Assembly: GCF_921293095.1 (NCBI RefSeq) | Contig: NC_060254.1 | Coordinates: 60,806,069 to 60,870,068, forward strand | Direction of reading: 5' to 3' | From: Ischnura elegans | Lineage: Eukaryota > Arthropoda > Insecta > Odonata > Coenagrionidae | Length of the DNA: 64,000 bases | Shown: piece by piece, positions 23,445 to 36,180 of the stretch | Layout: each line of letters opens with the position of its first letter | Position numbering within the stretch: position 1 is the first letter of the stretch | The notes under the pieces: generated by a model | What the model saw: only the letters and a program-made list of their open reading frames with translations | Database searches by the model: none | What the model was told of the DNA's origin: nothing | Made by a program: the position numbers and the translations under genes

Positions 23445-24909
23445 TAAGACAAAACACACTCAACGAGTGACGCCATATCAGTTATAAATTAATCATCTAT
23501 TTTTTCATCACTAATTCCGCGACCACGTCCATATATTGTTGGTTTTCCTGATTTTGGGATTCGAGTATCAACGAAAAAACTCGATCTTTCGGTATTCGTA
23601 AAGTATTACCCCGATGGTTGGCCTGCGTAGTTGAGGATAGAGCTAACTTTAGACTAATCCACATGTGTGATGATGTTACTGACATCGCTCATTCGGGATT
23701 CTAGTTCTTTCTCTGTACGACCTCCACCCCACTTTTGTTAGGTGTGTCCAAAGTGTACATCTCACCTTAAAACACTCGAATAAGGATGTAATAAAAGCCG
23801 AAAAATGAAAACAAAAACTTGAACCGGTAACCTACATCGTTACCACACTACTCTGCTCGTAACAGATAACGTATTTTCTTCCAAGATGACATGTGATCAA
23901 ACTCGCGCACCGGCGTAGAGGTCAAAAATCCGTCTACGTAACCTCGGATCTTCGCTTCGGTCGTAGTCACAACACCAGGCGCGAAGAGGGAGGCCCTTTC
24001 TAAATAGGAGACCATTACGAGCGATCGAACACCACTGGACCAGGGAAAGTAAAATAAAGCGAAGGGTTCGGGAGGGGTCAAAGATGGAGGGACTGAGTAA
24101 GGAGAACAAAACAGCAGACGAGCAAAGAGCGAAAAAGAACACAAAGGGGGGACTCAGGCTCTCGACTCCGAACTCAGATGAAAACCCTAGTAAGGGGAGG
24201 ACCCCCAACAAGTCACTTCATGACCGGAGGAGAAACGACAAGGTTTTGGAACCCTGAATTGAGATAGAGGTTCAACTTTTTCTCCCTTTGGAAGCTTTAC
24301 CGCGTTTTGTTTTGTATTCAAACGGACGACGCGAGCGTGGTCAGTGAAGGTCCTCTATTCAACAGCAAAGTCAGTGGGAGAGTTTAGGAGCTAAATCGCC
24401 TCCGAAAATCTAAGATGATCCAGGAATACCTAGGTCTAAGTACCATATGTTAATATAATCTTACATTCCGGCTCAATGTTTAGCGTTTAATTAGCTTTAG
24501 TGGTATAGTTAGAAAATAACCACATTTATAACTCGGAGATCGAAATGGAAAAACTGTTATCTCGAACCAATAGGAAACATCGCCACAGTCACCAATAAAA
24601 TCCGAAGAATCAAGTGTGATGGAGTGGGATTTTCCATTTTAAAATAAATACTACTAATTTTCCAAGATTATATAATATATTGTGCTGGGTGAGCGAGGGA
24701 GAGGAAGGAAAAGAATAAGTTATAATTGTGGAAAATTGCAAGTCTTAATTTCAATATACTCACGAGAGTCGTCACCTGCCAGTGCAGCAGTTTAAACCTC
24801 AGTCCGAAACATAGTCGCAACGTTAATTAATATATGTATACATATCCTAGGCCTCTGTTCATTAATTTTTATTTTGGTTGGCTTTCGAAGGGGGCACCGA
24901 TTGCTAAGG

Positions 24910-25085
24910 TCATTAGCGAGAAAAGGGTAGTGAAGGAAGAGTGGAGAGAAATTCGGCGTCGGTATCAGCCTGATCTTAACGACAACCGCCAAAAGGACCA
25001 CGGCGTAACGTCCCATTCGACGGACGGTGTGCTGTACAATATGCATGAAGCGCCCTACTCATGCAAGCACCGAAAATCTTGGAAA
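24910..25085 (-). mobile_element. tRNA-SINE family B, headless copy
   Basis: Shares an ordered block with 52005-52190: GGAAG...GAGAAA, CGGCGTCGGTATCAGCCTGAT, GGACCACGGCGTAACGTCCC, ATTCGACGGACGG. The tRNA-like head seen at the other copy is missing here, so it is a truncated retroposon. The ORF across it is fortuitous. Confidence 0.65.
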
Positions 25086-25369
25086 CTTCTCCACTGAGAA
25101 GATTATATTATATTATCTAAATATTTTAACCGCATACACCAAGGTATCTATAATCAATTACTATCTAACACAAGTACCGAGTATAAACGGATTTTAGATT
25201 TAAGATACCAGAAATACTGCTATGAATCAGAATTCAACAAAAGTATTCACAACAAAATTTGTTAACTTTTCGTTAGTAATTAAAATTCAAGCACTCCAGC
25301 CTAAGCCTTCAGTTGTTTTATTACGTTCCGTGGGAAAAATCTTAGAAAATCGCCGTCTTAAAAAATTCT

Positions 25370-25448
25370 CCACCACCACCGGGAATCGAACCCTGACCTA
25401 CAGGGTAAGAAAACCAGCTCAATCCACGACACCAACCCAATCACCCTA
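25370..25448 (-). mobile_element. tRNA-like sequence, probable SINE head
   Basis: On the minus strand: an A-box-like TGGGTTGGTGTCG, then a good B box GGTTCGATTCCCGG (about 25378-25391), spaced as in a tRNA-derived Pol III promoter. I could not fold a complete cloverleaf, so a functional tRNA gene is unlikely. Confidence 0.55.
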
Positions 25449-25599
25449 ATTGCATGTTTTCTTATGCCGGAAGACTCAACATTTATTTTGTTCTAAATTG
25501 TTTATTTTATAAATTTTTCTCATTGATCCTACCCACTGACAACGACCAACAGTTACCCCTCAAGAGAATTAATTCCCTTCCACTGAAGAAAAAAAAAGG

Positions 25600-25950
25600 T
25601 TTCCCTTAACCGGCGAACGGAGGCACACAGCCGGCGTTCATTTCGCTTCGGAGAGAAGAGAGGGAATACATACTGCGCAGTAAGGCAAAGCCGACCCCTC
25701 CCACTTTTAACCCCCGTGCCCTCCACACCCTCCCTCCCGCCACCACACTCCCGAACAACCCCTTCTCCAAGTCCATCCCTCCCCGGAGAAAAAAAAATCC
25801 CACCCGCCCCTGTCTTTTATTTCCCTCGCCCTAGAAAGACACCTCCCCAGACGACAAGGCGACGCGACGCCTTGCCGCGGTCCACTGTCGCGTGGACCTC
25901 CAACTAGACCTGTGTGCCGCCGGCACAGTCCACGACACGACGCAAATTCC
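25600..25950. promoter_or_regulatory. GC-rich CpG and pyrimidine-rich patch
   Basis: C-rich plus strand with CpG-dense stretches at 25850-25940. Overlapping ORFs on both strands are low-complexity. It may be promoter-like, but no linked exon was found. Confidence 0.3.
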
Positions 25951-26392
25951 GCTGCAAATAATATTGTAAACATTCAATAACCTACCGGTCAGAGAGCTTA
26001 TGGAGGCACAATCTTATGGACTATTACATTTCGTTGGTAAACAGTTTTTTCATCAACTTAATAGGTAATTCTAAGTAGGTACTCCCGCAGCATATGAATC
26101 TAAGTCAATAAAATGTGTTAAAATGCTTTGAATATTGAACAATAATTACTCCACGAAAAATTCAATAAACACAACCCAACGTCATTATCAGTCATATATT
26201 AAGTGGAAGAATCACAAAAAAGTAAATATTTTTTATTCACGTAGTCTGGTCTAAATAAATTATTGTAAAAGAAATCGGAAAAAAATAACAGATAAGAGTT
26301 ATTATTGACATTTTCAATTTTCTTATTTCATTGCTCAGAGTAAAAATCCACTGGTTGTAATATTATGCATGTTCAATCAAAGAGTTCATCCT

Positions 26393-26612
26393 TTAAAAAT
26401 GTTCAATGTGAGATATCTCTTGATACATTGCCCTTGTATAATCGCAGCGCCTTGTGATGTCGAGCTCAACTCGACGCTGGGCCTTGACTGACACTAAGCC
26501 TGTCGGGCCAGCCTCAACGTTGGACCGCGAAGGGATAAACACGAAAGCACTGACATACTCCCACATGCCCTTAAACTCATCAGTATCAAAACACAAAACG
26601 AGACCTGGAACA
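26393..26612 (-). CDS. Possible coding exon, unknown product
   Basis: The minus-strand frame runs for 67 codons or more from an acceptor-like TTGTGTTCCAG (exon edge near 26612) to a TAA at about 26393. The peptide has mixed composition (for example FDTDEFKGMWEYVSAF and VELDITRRCDYTRAMYQ) and is less low-complexity than neighbouring ORFs, so it may be a terminal exon or an old coding relic. I recognise no family. No partner exon was located, so this could equally be chance. Confidence 0.2.
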
Positions 26613-28859
26613 CAAGGACGGATAATTTTATGAAATTATACAAATATTATTGCACAGATCCAACCTTAATAACGTTACCAGGACAACGTTAACTTCAACA
26701 GTTTTTTTTATAAACTACACAGGCGATTCCGAGCATTCCTGCAGCATCTGAATTTGCGCCAATTCAATTAATTTCAACGCTCGAACGAACGATCATGAAT
26801 AAATCCTCGGAAAATTCGATAAATATAATCTAACGCCAGTTAAATAATTAGTGAAAAAAAACACAAAACGAGTGAAAAAAAAACTCGCAATTACCTAAAA
26901 TAAGTTTCATGCATTATCACCCACACTTCTAGAACTCGCGATAATTATAATTCGTTGACAGGACACTCAGCGTACATCACTTTCTTCATATGCTCATCCA
27001 AAAATTAGGTTTGATTTTCAACGACAAAAAAGTGGCCGACATCCTAACCGAAGAGCAGACACTTCGGATGAAAATAAAATGAAAGAAGTCAGCTGAGGGA
27101 AAAAGGAAACAAAAAGAAATTCTCATGGTCTCCTTGCCCCTCGTTAGCGTACATTCAAAAATAAGAAAAGGTCGCATCTCCATTTCTTAAAGCTTAAAAT
27201 AACATGCATGAATCAATGCCGGCTCGAAAGCATCTTCAGTGAGAGAGAGGGGGGTCTTAGAGGTAGGGTATGTATATTTTTAATCTCAGACGAGTCATAA
27301 AATTCCGCAAGGCATCTCTGGCCCTATATGTACGACCTCCAATGACTGCGCTAGTCGGATCATGCAAGTAAAAGAAAACAAGCGAACACGGTGGATTAAA
27401 AATAGAGCTGTGACCGAGAGAAAAATCTCTAGTAGCAGTGGAGCACAATTTTTTCAACCCCCAGCCAGAGGATGCGGAAAGTAGGTCTTTAAAACAAACA
27501 CAACAGGTGAGGGAGGAGAAGGAAAAGAATGGCGAAAGGCGGACGGGGGGAAGGCCGAGGAATGGATTCCAAGTGACTCGGAGAGACGGAACATGAGCCG
27601 AAGCCAGTACATAAAGACAGGGCTGAGAAAAATACAGTCCGAGGAGTATTTGAAATACACATTACCGCTCCAAATCTATTTAAAATGCAAAGTACCTTTG
27701 ACTTGGGTATTTGAAACACGAACTAAAAATAACCTTTAAAAATACAAATTGATTGTTGATTCACCGTTGTAAAGTACGAAATTGCTCTGTTAACGGGGAG
27801 ACGAAAAAAATATGAAATTAAAATAGCCTGCCTGGGCACGAATGGATAGCTGCAAACATGAAAATAAAACGATTATAACGAAAACGAAGTAATCGCTAAA
27901 CCATTATGTTACAGAAGTGTTATCAGAGCTCGCAACCCAATGATTTCTCAGATAAAATTGGAAAAAATAGTAATTTCATTTAAAAAATAATGTGAAATGT
28001 GAGAAATTCAGAGATTATAAAATTTTTCTGATGTAATATGGTTTTATCATCCATTCGGTGAATTCTTTCATTGAAACTGCGCTGGAATCTAAAAGAACGT
28101 CCACAATAACCATTTCTAACAACCCTTTCACAAAAGCATCAACTTCTCTTTTATCTTCTGGCATTGCTAATTAATTTTTTATACAATAATTTTACATGGA
28201 GTATGTTGTAAATAAAGCAGCTTATGAAAACGAAGAGTTTTGTAACAGAAATAAATTGGTTCAGGCAATCTGAGTCTGTTTCTATTACAGTTTACATATA
28301 CGCTTCACGAGTGTTGTGGATGCGTCCTAAACTCTGGATCCTTGGCGATTGTTGACTCAACTGCCCACAATTATCGTGCCCCCTCCCCCCCCTCAGCTCA
28401 CCTCGTCCACCGCATACCTTGGCCAACTGATCTATATCCATTAATCTATTTACCTCTTGCGCGAACTGATAGATTTATCAAGTTATGCATTCGCACATCT
28501 ACTTGTTCCACTGAACAGCAGAAGTCGTAAATATTATCGTGCCCACGAGCAACTTGCTTAATTTGACAAGGCAACTGGTTGAGGCGTTGATCGTAATCAT
28601 TGTTTAAAGATAAATTTATTCCATTAGGTATAAACAGAAGGTTAATGGGCGGAATTAAATGAAAACTATCAAGAGAAGTTTAAAAAAATAAATAATAGCC
28701 GGGTGTTCAGGACATAAAAAATCATTGTCAAATTACTCAAGTTATTAACCGAAATTCTGCGTGTCCGAAGTATTTTTTTATAACTTGCATTAACTGCATC
28801 ACGGAAAAAAAGGCGCATGCCACATATCCAGAGTTCAGGACACGTTAAGGAACGGTTTA
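26613..28859. other. Unassigned; degraded hammerhead-like trace near 27205-27240
   Basis: A minus-strand CTGAAGATG followed by CTTTCGAGCCGGC at 27205-27232 recalls the recurrent hammerhead-like module but lacks a clear GAAAC. The rest has no recognised feature. Confidence 0.3.
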
Positions 28860-29222
28860 CAGTGGCGCCGACTCCATGGGGCCTGAGGGGGCCCGAGCCC
28901 CCTCAAAGATTCGTTTGGGGGGCGGAGCCCCCTCAATATTTCAAGAAAATAATTAAGTTATATTATGCTTTGTGAAATCACAAAACTATATTGGTAATTT
29001 TTATTTCCCATGCTTGACGATAGTTACCTTTTAAAATAAATTCAACAAATAATAATAAGGTGAAGCAGGTTGACTGAATCAGGTGGTGTGAATCATAGTA
29101 TTTCATCATCTAGAATCATAGAATAGTGTTTCGGTGCTGGGACACACTTTGAATTTAAGCTCTTCCCGGGGCAAGACCTCGGATATGGGCCCCCCAATAT
29201 TTTTTATAAGTCGGCGCCCCTG
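28860..29222. mobile_element. hAT-like MITE (GGCGCCGAC family), longest copy
   Basis: The left end is CAGTGGCGCCGACTCC and the right is the inverse of CAGGGGCGCCGACTTAT. An exact 8-bp duplication ACGGTTTA lies at 28852-28859 and 29223-29230. G/C blocks inside the ends match the 9.56 and 58.70 kb copies; the roughly 200-bp interior is AT-rich and differs, implying a separate subfamily or internal replacement. No ORF. Confidence 0.9.
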
Positions 29223-29309
29223 ACGGTTTATCAAGCGGAAAAGGGAGCCCAACACACGATATCACCCAGTCAAATAAGACAAATGAACGTTTTAACAACA
29301 TCAGAACTC

Positions 29310-29560
29310 TTTCTCTACGATTTTCCAAGCTTTAAAAAGCTTCAATAAAAATATATTTAAAAAACCTAATTACCAATCCAAAAAGCTTTCATTATTTTAT
29401 TAATGGTATTTTATTATATTTTTATTAAATTTTATTTATAAATAATATGATTTAAATTTTTTATTAACAATAGTAAAAATTATTAATTAAAAATTTTTAA
29501 ATTGCTTTTTAATACAACTTTAGTGAAAATAAAATTTTCAGCCATATGAAATTAGAAATG
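29310..29560. other. Extremely AT-rich segment
   Basis: Almost only A and T over about 200 bp, with many TTTATT and AAATTT runs. It could be a matrix-attachment-like or nucleosome-poor region. No coding or repeat structure beyond composition. Confidence 0.5.
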
Positions 29561-29751
29561 ACGACTCGGTCTTCTACGATTCAGTATCATGATTTTCATC
29601 CCGAAAAAAATCTTATCCTCGCGCACAGAAATGAAATTTAAAAAACTATGAACGAAAAAAGAGGGGTAAGTAATATAGGAACGCACATCTGAAATTGGGG
29701 AATGAATTTCTCAGCCAATATCAACGACCAAAGAAAGTTCAAATAAGTGCT

Positions 29752-29792
29752 GAAATTTCACAGCATCTATTTATCAGATGCTGTGAAATTTC
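29752..29792. repeat. Perfect 17-bp hairpin
   Basis: GAAATTTCACAGCATCT, a 7-nt loop, then the exact reverse complement. It lies within a short ORF with no motif. The arm is too short for a typical pre-miRNA; it may be a small foldback remnant. Confidence 0.6.
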
Positions 29793-30585
29793 TGCATTGA
29801 TGAAAAAAGCTTTTGTACTCTTTGTCAGTTTAAATTTTATATTTAAGTTTCAATTTCACCAACAACAATGCACATGCCATATTTTTAATTTGTTATTGTA
29901 AACTCGCTGGTACACATACAGTGACATTCAAACCCTTACGAAATGGCACAATTCTGCGCTCATAGTTGGAGTGAGAAAAATTCACTTCATCTTTAAAGAC
30001 CGATCGGCTTTACATGATAATCTGTGACCTTATTTAGCACGTGAACCCAATGATTAATTCTCTCTCTATATTTTGTAAAGAGGAAAAAAACATCTTAGGA
30101 CATGACATCGTCCTGCCAAACACGAAAGAAAGAATGTGACAGCAGAATCAAAAATCTATCGCCCACATATTCACGGCGAGATGAATAACTGCGGTGAGCA
30201 GGAATGCTACCAAGGTGGCGAAACGCACAAGTGGACAAACCACGTAGAAACGGAACAGCCGAGAGATGAGGGCGAGATTACATTAAAAAAAAAAAGAAAA
30301 ACAAAACACACATCTAGAAGACGGACGGACAGCTCTCTTCATCAAAAAACCTTAGGAAAGTGAAATGCCGACCTTTTCCAAAACACCGCGGTCACCTTCC
30401 TCAAAGACAACTGGTTCTACGGGCTTCACAGGCTGGGCCCCGAGTTGTTTATCCGAAATTAATAACGGGTACGCCACGGCCTGGAATTCAAATGACTACA
30501 TATACGAAAGTAAACTTAAAAGCAAGGTCTCAAATTATTTATCATTGTAAATTATAGTTATTTACATTGTTGGAAAGGTCATGGC

Positions 30586-30848
30586 CAGTGGCAGATACAA
30601 ATGGGGGCTTAGGGGACGCGCCCCCACCCCTTGCGGACCCGCCCGTGTTGCCAAACATTGCTGAACCACAGTTATAACTTTTTTTATATCATAAGATAGC
30701 ATTGTCTTGTATATGTGTGTAATACATTTAATTAAAATTTTCTTAAACACTGCACGTGACTTGATTATTTTTTATTAGGATAGAAGTATAGGTACCTCAA
30801 GATATCTTTTGCGCCCCCCCCCCCTAATTTTTTCTGTATTCGCAACCG
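30586..30848. mobile_element. hAT-like MITE with exact 8-bp duplication
   Basis: Left end CAGTGGCAGATAC; right end the inverse of CGGTTGCGAATAC. The duplication GTCATGGC is exact (30578-30585 and 30849-30856). G-rich and C-rich subterminal tracts flank an AT-rich interior. It abuts the 3' end of the mariner relic, so the mariner sequence was probably in place first. Confidence 0.85.
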
Positions 30849-30856
30849 GTCATGGC

Positions 30857-31230
30857 TTCAGATATTTTTCGCAGTAGTCACCCTAACGCTCCATTACCTT
30901 CCTCATCCGCACGATGAACTTTTGAATCCCGTCGACATACCAGCTTCCGTCCGCGATGCTATGATGGGCGTTGATCTCCTCTTACACCTCGTCATCCGTC
31001 ATGAACTTCATTCTTCCTAGATTTCTTAATGGGAGAGCAACATGTGGAAATCACTGGGTAAGTGAGTCCAAAAAGACATCCCCCGCCTCTCCAAAATGGC
31101 GCACAACTACTTCCGCAAGTTTCACGCGCGCTGCCTATGGTGGTCTTCGGTGAGTTGTTTGGGTACCCACATTGCAGCGGACGTTAGCGCGGCCGAAAAG
31201 GTAATGAGAAATACCAATGCTAGCCTTAAC
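30857..31230 (-). pseudogene. Decayed mariner-family transposase fragment
   Basis: Minus-strand translation in two frames gives pieces typical of mariner-type DDE transposases, in order: an ISH motif region, WVPKQLTEDHHRQR, then after a deletion LPSDFHM (the block around the third catalytic Asp), KFMTDDEV, and a C-terminal ERxGDYCEKYLK. Frameshifts and at least four in-frame stops make it nonfunctional, and the central catalytic domain holding the first two Asp residues is missing. Normal mariner transposases are about 340-350 residues; this remnant covers perhaps a third. It acted in cut-and-paste transposition at TA sites. No terminal inverted repeats were seen nearby. Confidence 0.75.
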
Positions 31231-33048
31231 ATCGCTAAAAAAAATAAAATATGATACTCCCAATAAACTTTGAAAGACGAATGGATTCGGGTTTAATTGA
31301 AGTTAGCAGAACTTTGGATGGAAGATAGTTGAATAGGCATTAAGGGAACGCTATCCAACGCGAATAATCCATTGCAAAGAAGAGTTGATTATCTTACATC
31401 TAATGCATCGCATTCATCGGAGAACTTTACACGGAAACCATTAATAAAATAATTATAATAACAAGGTTACTAAAATCCATTATCAACTTACTAATACAAC
31501 TGACAAAATATAATGCATTGCCTTCATATATTCCTCAATGTATAAGATAAGTACACCACATGTTCTCTATCACTGAGGATTATAAATTGGAGCAGTAAAC
31601 TACAACTGGTATCTATCCATAAAATCACTAGCAGTATAAAAAATAGGAATTATATCTTAATCGTTCGTGTAATAATATTATAATTGTACTACAACTTCAA
31701 TTTCGTGTATATATTACGGTGCGTATCGCGTTAATTCTAAAATTCGTGATAAATACTCCGAAACGAAAGTAAAACTAATAAATTGATATTCAATTATATA
31801 TAAACCTTACCTCTGTAGGCAAACACGGCACATAAAACGATTAAATCAGAAAAATATCTTAGACAACGTAAAAATCATGGTGAAAGATAACATTTTTTCC
31901 TCTTTCTCAATATATTTCAAAACAACATTAAAACAAGAGTGAGGGGACGACTAAGAGTTTAGTTTGACAGAAATCAGTGTACTTTTGATAAAAGAACATT
32001 ACTTTTGATAGCAGTGGCTTTGAAAATGTACACTGAAACCTCTCATAAACAGACACTCACGGTCCTCGAAAATGTGTCCGTAAGTAAGAGGTGTCCGCAT
32101 TTCGGAGGTGACCTAAAGAAAATCAAATATTTACGCTTAAAATAACCCCGCAAGTATTATAGTGCATTGGATATAAACTAGATGAACGAAATCCTTTCAT
32201 TAAAAACAAAATCGCAATTTTTGACAGATCGGTCAGAAAACCCATGGCGACGGTATCCGTGAAGGAGTGAAATTGTGCCAAAAAAATTGTTCGTGGCCGC
32301 AAGTAGGAGAGGACGTATACCAGAAGTTCTATCCATTTACAAATGCATATCCCTTTGCCGATGAATTGAACATAGCTCTTAAGTCAGAGATGTTCATGTA
32401 CAAAGTTTCACTGTATTTACCCCAAAACAAACAACGAATGAAGCACTTGTTTTTCATAGAAGACTGGCATGGGAACCTTCGACGAGGACTCCCTTTCGGT
32501 GGAGAGTGGAAGAGAAAAGGCCCGCGGCTTCCCTGTTGGGACCCTGGGCACGTCCCGCCAATGACGTACATACATCTCCACCTCAACTTCCCCCTCCGCC
32601 CCCTCATCCATGGCCCGACTCAGCGATTCGCCCCTTACAGCCAAATGATTCCCTCCAGCACGCCGACGAAATCAAGGAACCTAATCCCTTACTAGGATGT
32701 ACATGCACCAAACGTGCCCATGGTCACCGATATGTTACATAGCATCATCAACGCCATTGATGGAGATATGTCGTGGAAGGCCCACCAAATATGCTGACGA
32801 AAAAATTCAATGCATCTACACTCTGATAAATGTGCATGACATCGATTCAGGAATACAAGTATACATTGGATTCCTGCACATAGCAACGTTGGAGGGAGAT
32901 ATGAAGGACCTAACCCGGTGTAAAACCGGAGAAATCTTCACTGCTGTTGTTCGTCGAGAAAAAACAGGCATTACATACATGAACTTCATCGCTTGTAGTG
33001 CCCTTTACACGCAATTTTTTTTTAAATAAATTGAAAATGATTGATTAT
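31231..33048. other. AT-rich, then unassigned; possible pogo-like terminus at 32029-32110
   Basis: TACACTGAAACCTCTCATAA at about 32026-32045 begins at a TA and is followed by GTGTCCGTAAGTAAGAGGTGTCC, resembling the ends of pogo/Tigger-type elements; the opposite terminus was not found. The 142-codon ORF at 32267-32695 shows no family signature and turns proline/histidine-rich at its C/T-rich end. Confidence 0.35.
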
Positions 33049-33247
33049 CCGGCCTCGGTGGCGGCGGGGTAAAGTCCTCGCCTGCTCAGAAGGTCGCGGG
33101 TTCGATTCCCGCCTGGGTATGTTACCCCTACTCAGGGCATGATTGTTTGATGGCTGTTTGTGAACGTTAAACCGTTAAAATATCAATAACTCCTATGTAA
33201 AAGGCCGTAGAGCTGTTTCCGGTGGTACGGAAATAAATAAATAAAAT
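33049..33247 (+). mobile_element. tRNA-derived SINE, family A, copy 2
   Basis: Plus-strand copy: the head GGCCTCGGTGGCGGCGGGGT starts at 33051, B box GGGTTCGATTCCC at 33099-33111, body with GGGCATGATTGTTTG, and tail AAATAAATAAATAAA at 33231-33245. The best-ordered plus-strand copy of the family in the window. Confidence 0.85.
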
Positions 33248-35090
33248 ATATGCACCTATAATTTACTTCTACTTTATTCGTAAATACTTACTCGACTTAG
33301 GATATATATGTCGGTGATTAAAGTAAAAATAGTTGCTTGTTACTACTATCAAATGATAAAAGAATAATAGGTCCATAATAGGAACGAAAACACTTTCTTA
33401 TCCAGCCTTATCCACTGAAACATTAGTGAAACGAAAAAAAAAACAAAGCGGAAAAATGATATGAATGAATTCGGGAACACTATTATCGGAATTTCGTTCT
33501 AAATGCAACCACCAAAGACTACTTCTGGATTACGTCAGCCTTCAATCCACCGCCGAAAACACAGCGATAAAAATGGAATATCAGCTACAGCGCTTGTTCT
33601 AATTTCCTTTAAAAAATACACGTTTTAGTTCCACATTTAACTGTAAGAGGATTAATCCACCACGCAAAGTTTGTCGTGACATATGCGTCGAAACTCGCCA
33701 CAGCGATTAAGACCTTCCTTCCAGCCAACACCGTTCCCCTCCGCGGCCGGTCGAATGCTTGGCGGCATATTCCAGAAACTTCTCGCAGCAACTGATATGC
33801 AGCCAGACCGCAACGTTCAACTCCCGCTAAACCAGGAGTTCGTTTTAAAAATACACTTGAAGCGCATTCCAAAAATAAATAAGAAAAAATTGTTATTTCA
33901 GGCATCACTTTGTTCAAGTTAGAACTTATCTTGAATAATTTTAAACTATCCTCCTATTTTTCACATAAAAATTTACATCTCTACGACCATGACCCTACCG
34001 TCGAAGCAACGGTCGTAGGGTAATCAATTTCACGTGGATAACACAAAATTAAAAGCTCCTCAAAATAAATTCCAACAATTGAATAAGTAATTCAATTTGT
34101 AGCCTCATAAACATAGTTCGGAAAGTTTACGTAAAATAGTCGAAAAAATTAATATTCTGAATGCGTAAATTTCAATTTTTCATTCTTTTTCAGTTTTAGC
34201 ATAAACAATACAACTTAGCTCTGCACGTAAGCTGCACGACTTTACACAATATGCAGAATTACAAATTCTTTTTACAAATGTAACTATGAAATAAAATTTT
34301 ACGAAACAAGAGTTGAAATTCTAACTCTCAGGGGATCAAAAGTAAGAATCGATTACTTTTGGAATACCTCTGAATACACGCGGAAATTATCTCCGAACAC
34401 TAACTTCGCGCTACCCACACTAACTTTTCCAGACAATGGAAAACAAAACACAACGACTTCATACCTTTGAAGTGCATAAAAACATATATGATGTGTATTA
34501 TATATATTAAAGTTTTGAAAGCTGGGATGAAGATAAATAATAACTTACTAGGGTCCATCCGTCTTGATAAACACAAGGTACCTGAGTTTGAGGAGCTCTA
34601 GCGTCTAAACGAAGCAATCAATTTCAATGCAACAAAAATCATACGAAAGAGAATTTATTTCTACGTTGTATCATGTACTTTTAAAAAACCTTCGGCTCAA
34701 TAGTATTTCCTGTACTTAATATTTTCTAAAAAACAGTACCCGTTTTTTGCGCGTAAAATCAAGTTTCCCCACTTCGAGGGCTAGGTACTCCCGTAGTTTT
34801 CGTTCCAGTAACTTGGAATTTTGATACAAGAAAGCCAGATCTATTACTGATAAATTGCAGAAAATGTTTTGTTTAAACCACAAAAATTGATGGATTTGTA
34901 GTAAACAACGCAAATCTCAGTTAACTTCGAAACCAATGGATCAATTGAAAATTGCCAATTGCTTCCTTGCTTTTTTTTTAGTAAGCCACTAAGCAAGTTT
35001 TTGTGGCTATATTCACAGCACATATTCGGATCCGTACACATTTTAGCAAAGAGTACCGCGGAGTACTAAGACGCATTTTTGAGGAGTTGA
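33248..35090. other. No recognised feature
   Basis: AT-rich DNA with a short interrupted hairpin (ACCCTAC...GTAGGGT) near 33993-34022. No repeat termini or coding signal. Confidence 0.35.
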
Positions 35091-35099
35091 GTCAATGAA

Positions 35100-35800
35100 A
35101 AATATAGAAAATCTGCACGGGGTGCAACCCTCTTCGCCTCATATTCAAGCCACCCCCCAGCATATTATCCATCCGGACGCTCTGAAGTGTTCCCCCTCTC
35201 CGCAGAAGAAGAAGAAATGGGGTGAGCGTACGATGGGGGAGAGAAAAAATATTCAACCCACCCTCCCTCCCCACCAACCCCCTGCCACGAAAGCGATATC
35301 CCAATTGATGGATAGCCAACCCACCCCATACCTCCAAAAAAAAAAAATCCCACACCCCCGCTGCGGTAACGGAAAGGGGGTGAGAGGAGTCCTCCAGGGG
35401 TGGGTACCCCTGGAGGAGGTTGAGTTAGGGGAAAAAGACCGCGAGAGATCCGTGGAATAGGGAACCGACCACACAAGCACCCCTCCCCCTAGAATCCAAC
35501 TCGCTCTGAAGAAGAAGAAGAATAAAGCCCACCCATAACGTGGACAGGAATCTTAATGACTGCACGAGGGTAAGTTCTCCTTATTTTTTTCCCTTTCCCC
35601 TTCCGGATGGGAAGGGGAAATTCGTGGGGTTTTTGAGGTGAGGCGGTGGAGAGGAGATAAAAATGTGCGAAAAAGAGAGGGGGGTTTAGCGGAAGCCTTT
35701 CTTGGCGGAGGTACGATGACGGGGTGGGGGAATATTTCCGCGGTGGGTGGGGAGTTGGAAGGGAGATAGGCAACCAGCACTACGGAAGACGCAGAATATG
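35100..35800. promoter_or_regulatory. Strand-biased GC-rich patch
   Basis: C/A-rich then G/A-rich low-complexity sequence with GAAGAAGAAG tracts at 35206 and 35511. Overlapping ORFs in several frames are composition artefacts. It may be regulatory or simple-sequence DNA. Confidence 0.3.
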
Positions 35801-35929
35801 TTGAATTCAACTTGGAGTAGAGTCTACAGCAAACTACACATTGGAGTCGGATAATATGGAACGCATACTATAAGTTTACATATTAGTAGGCCTCATCTTG
35901 GTATTAGCAATGATAATACTTCGTAACTT

Positions 35930-36180
35930 CCGCCGTTTATTTTAAAAATCACATACGATTTTTGGCTATCACGCCGTCATCAAGTACATTTAAACGCAAT
36001 GAAAAAATATGGCGAATACATGTTTATATATGCTATGGTGGTGGCTACGGTGGTAATTTACGGACTTTTTAATGTTTTAATTTTTACGGTTAATTTACGG
36101 CTTACGGACGATAATTTCATTGTGTTTATGTACTTGAGAATGGCTTGATAGCCGAAACCGGCCGTGATTTTTAACCGTTT
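35930..36180. repeat. Inverted pair of hammerhead-like modules
   Basis: The left arm (35936-35998, minus) and right arm (36121-36178, plus) are inverted copies. The right reads CTTGAGA, AT, GGCT, TGAT, AGCC, GAAACCGGCC; the left reads CTTGATGA, C, GGC...GCC, AAAAATC. Both continue into GTGATTTTTAA. Same architecture as at 4.3 and 39.5 kb. Confidence 0.65.

Noticed and set aside
32267..32695. 142-codon ORF as a gene
   Set aside because: No domain or splice signals; its second half is a proline/histidine reading of C/T-rich DNA, and opposite-strand ORFs overlap it.
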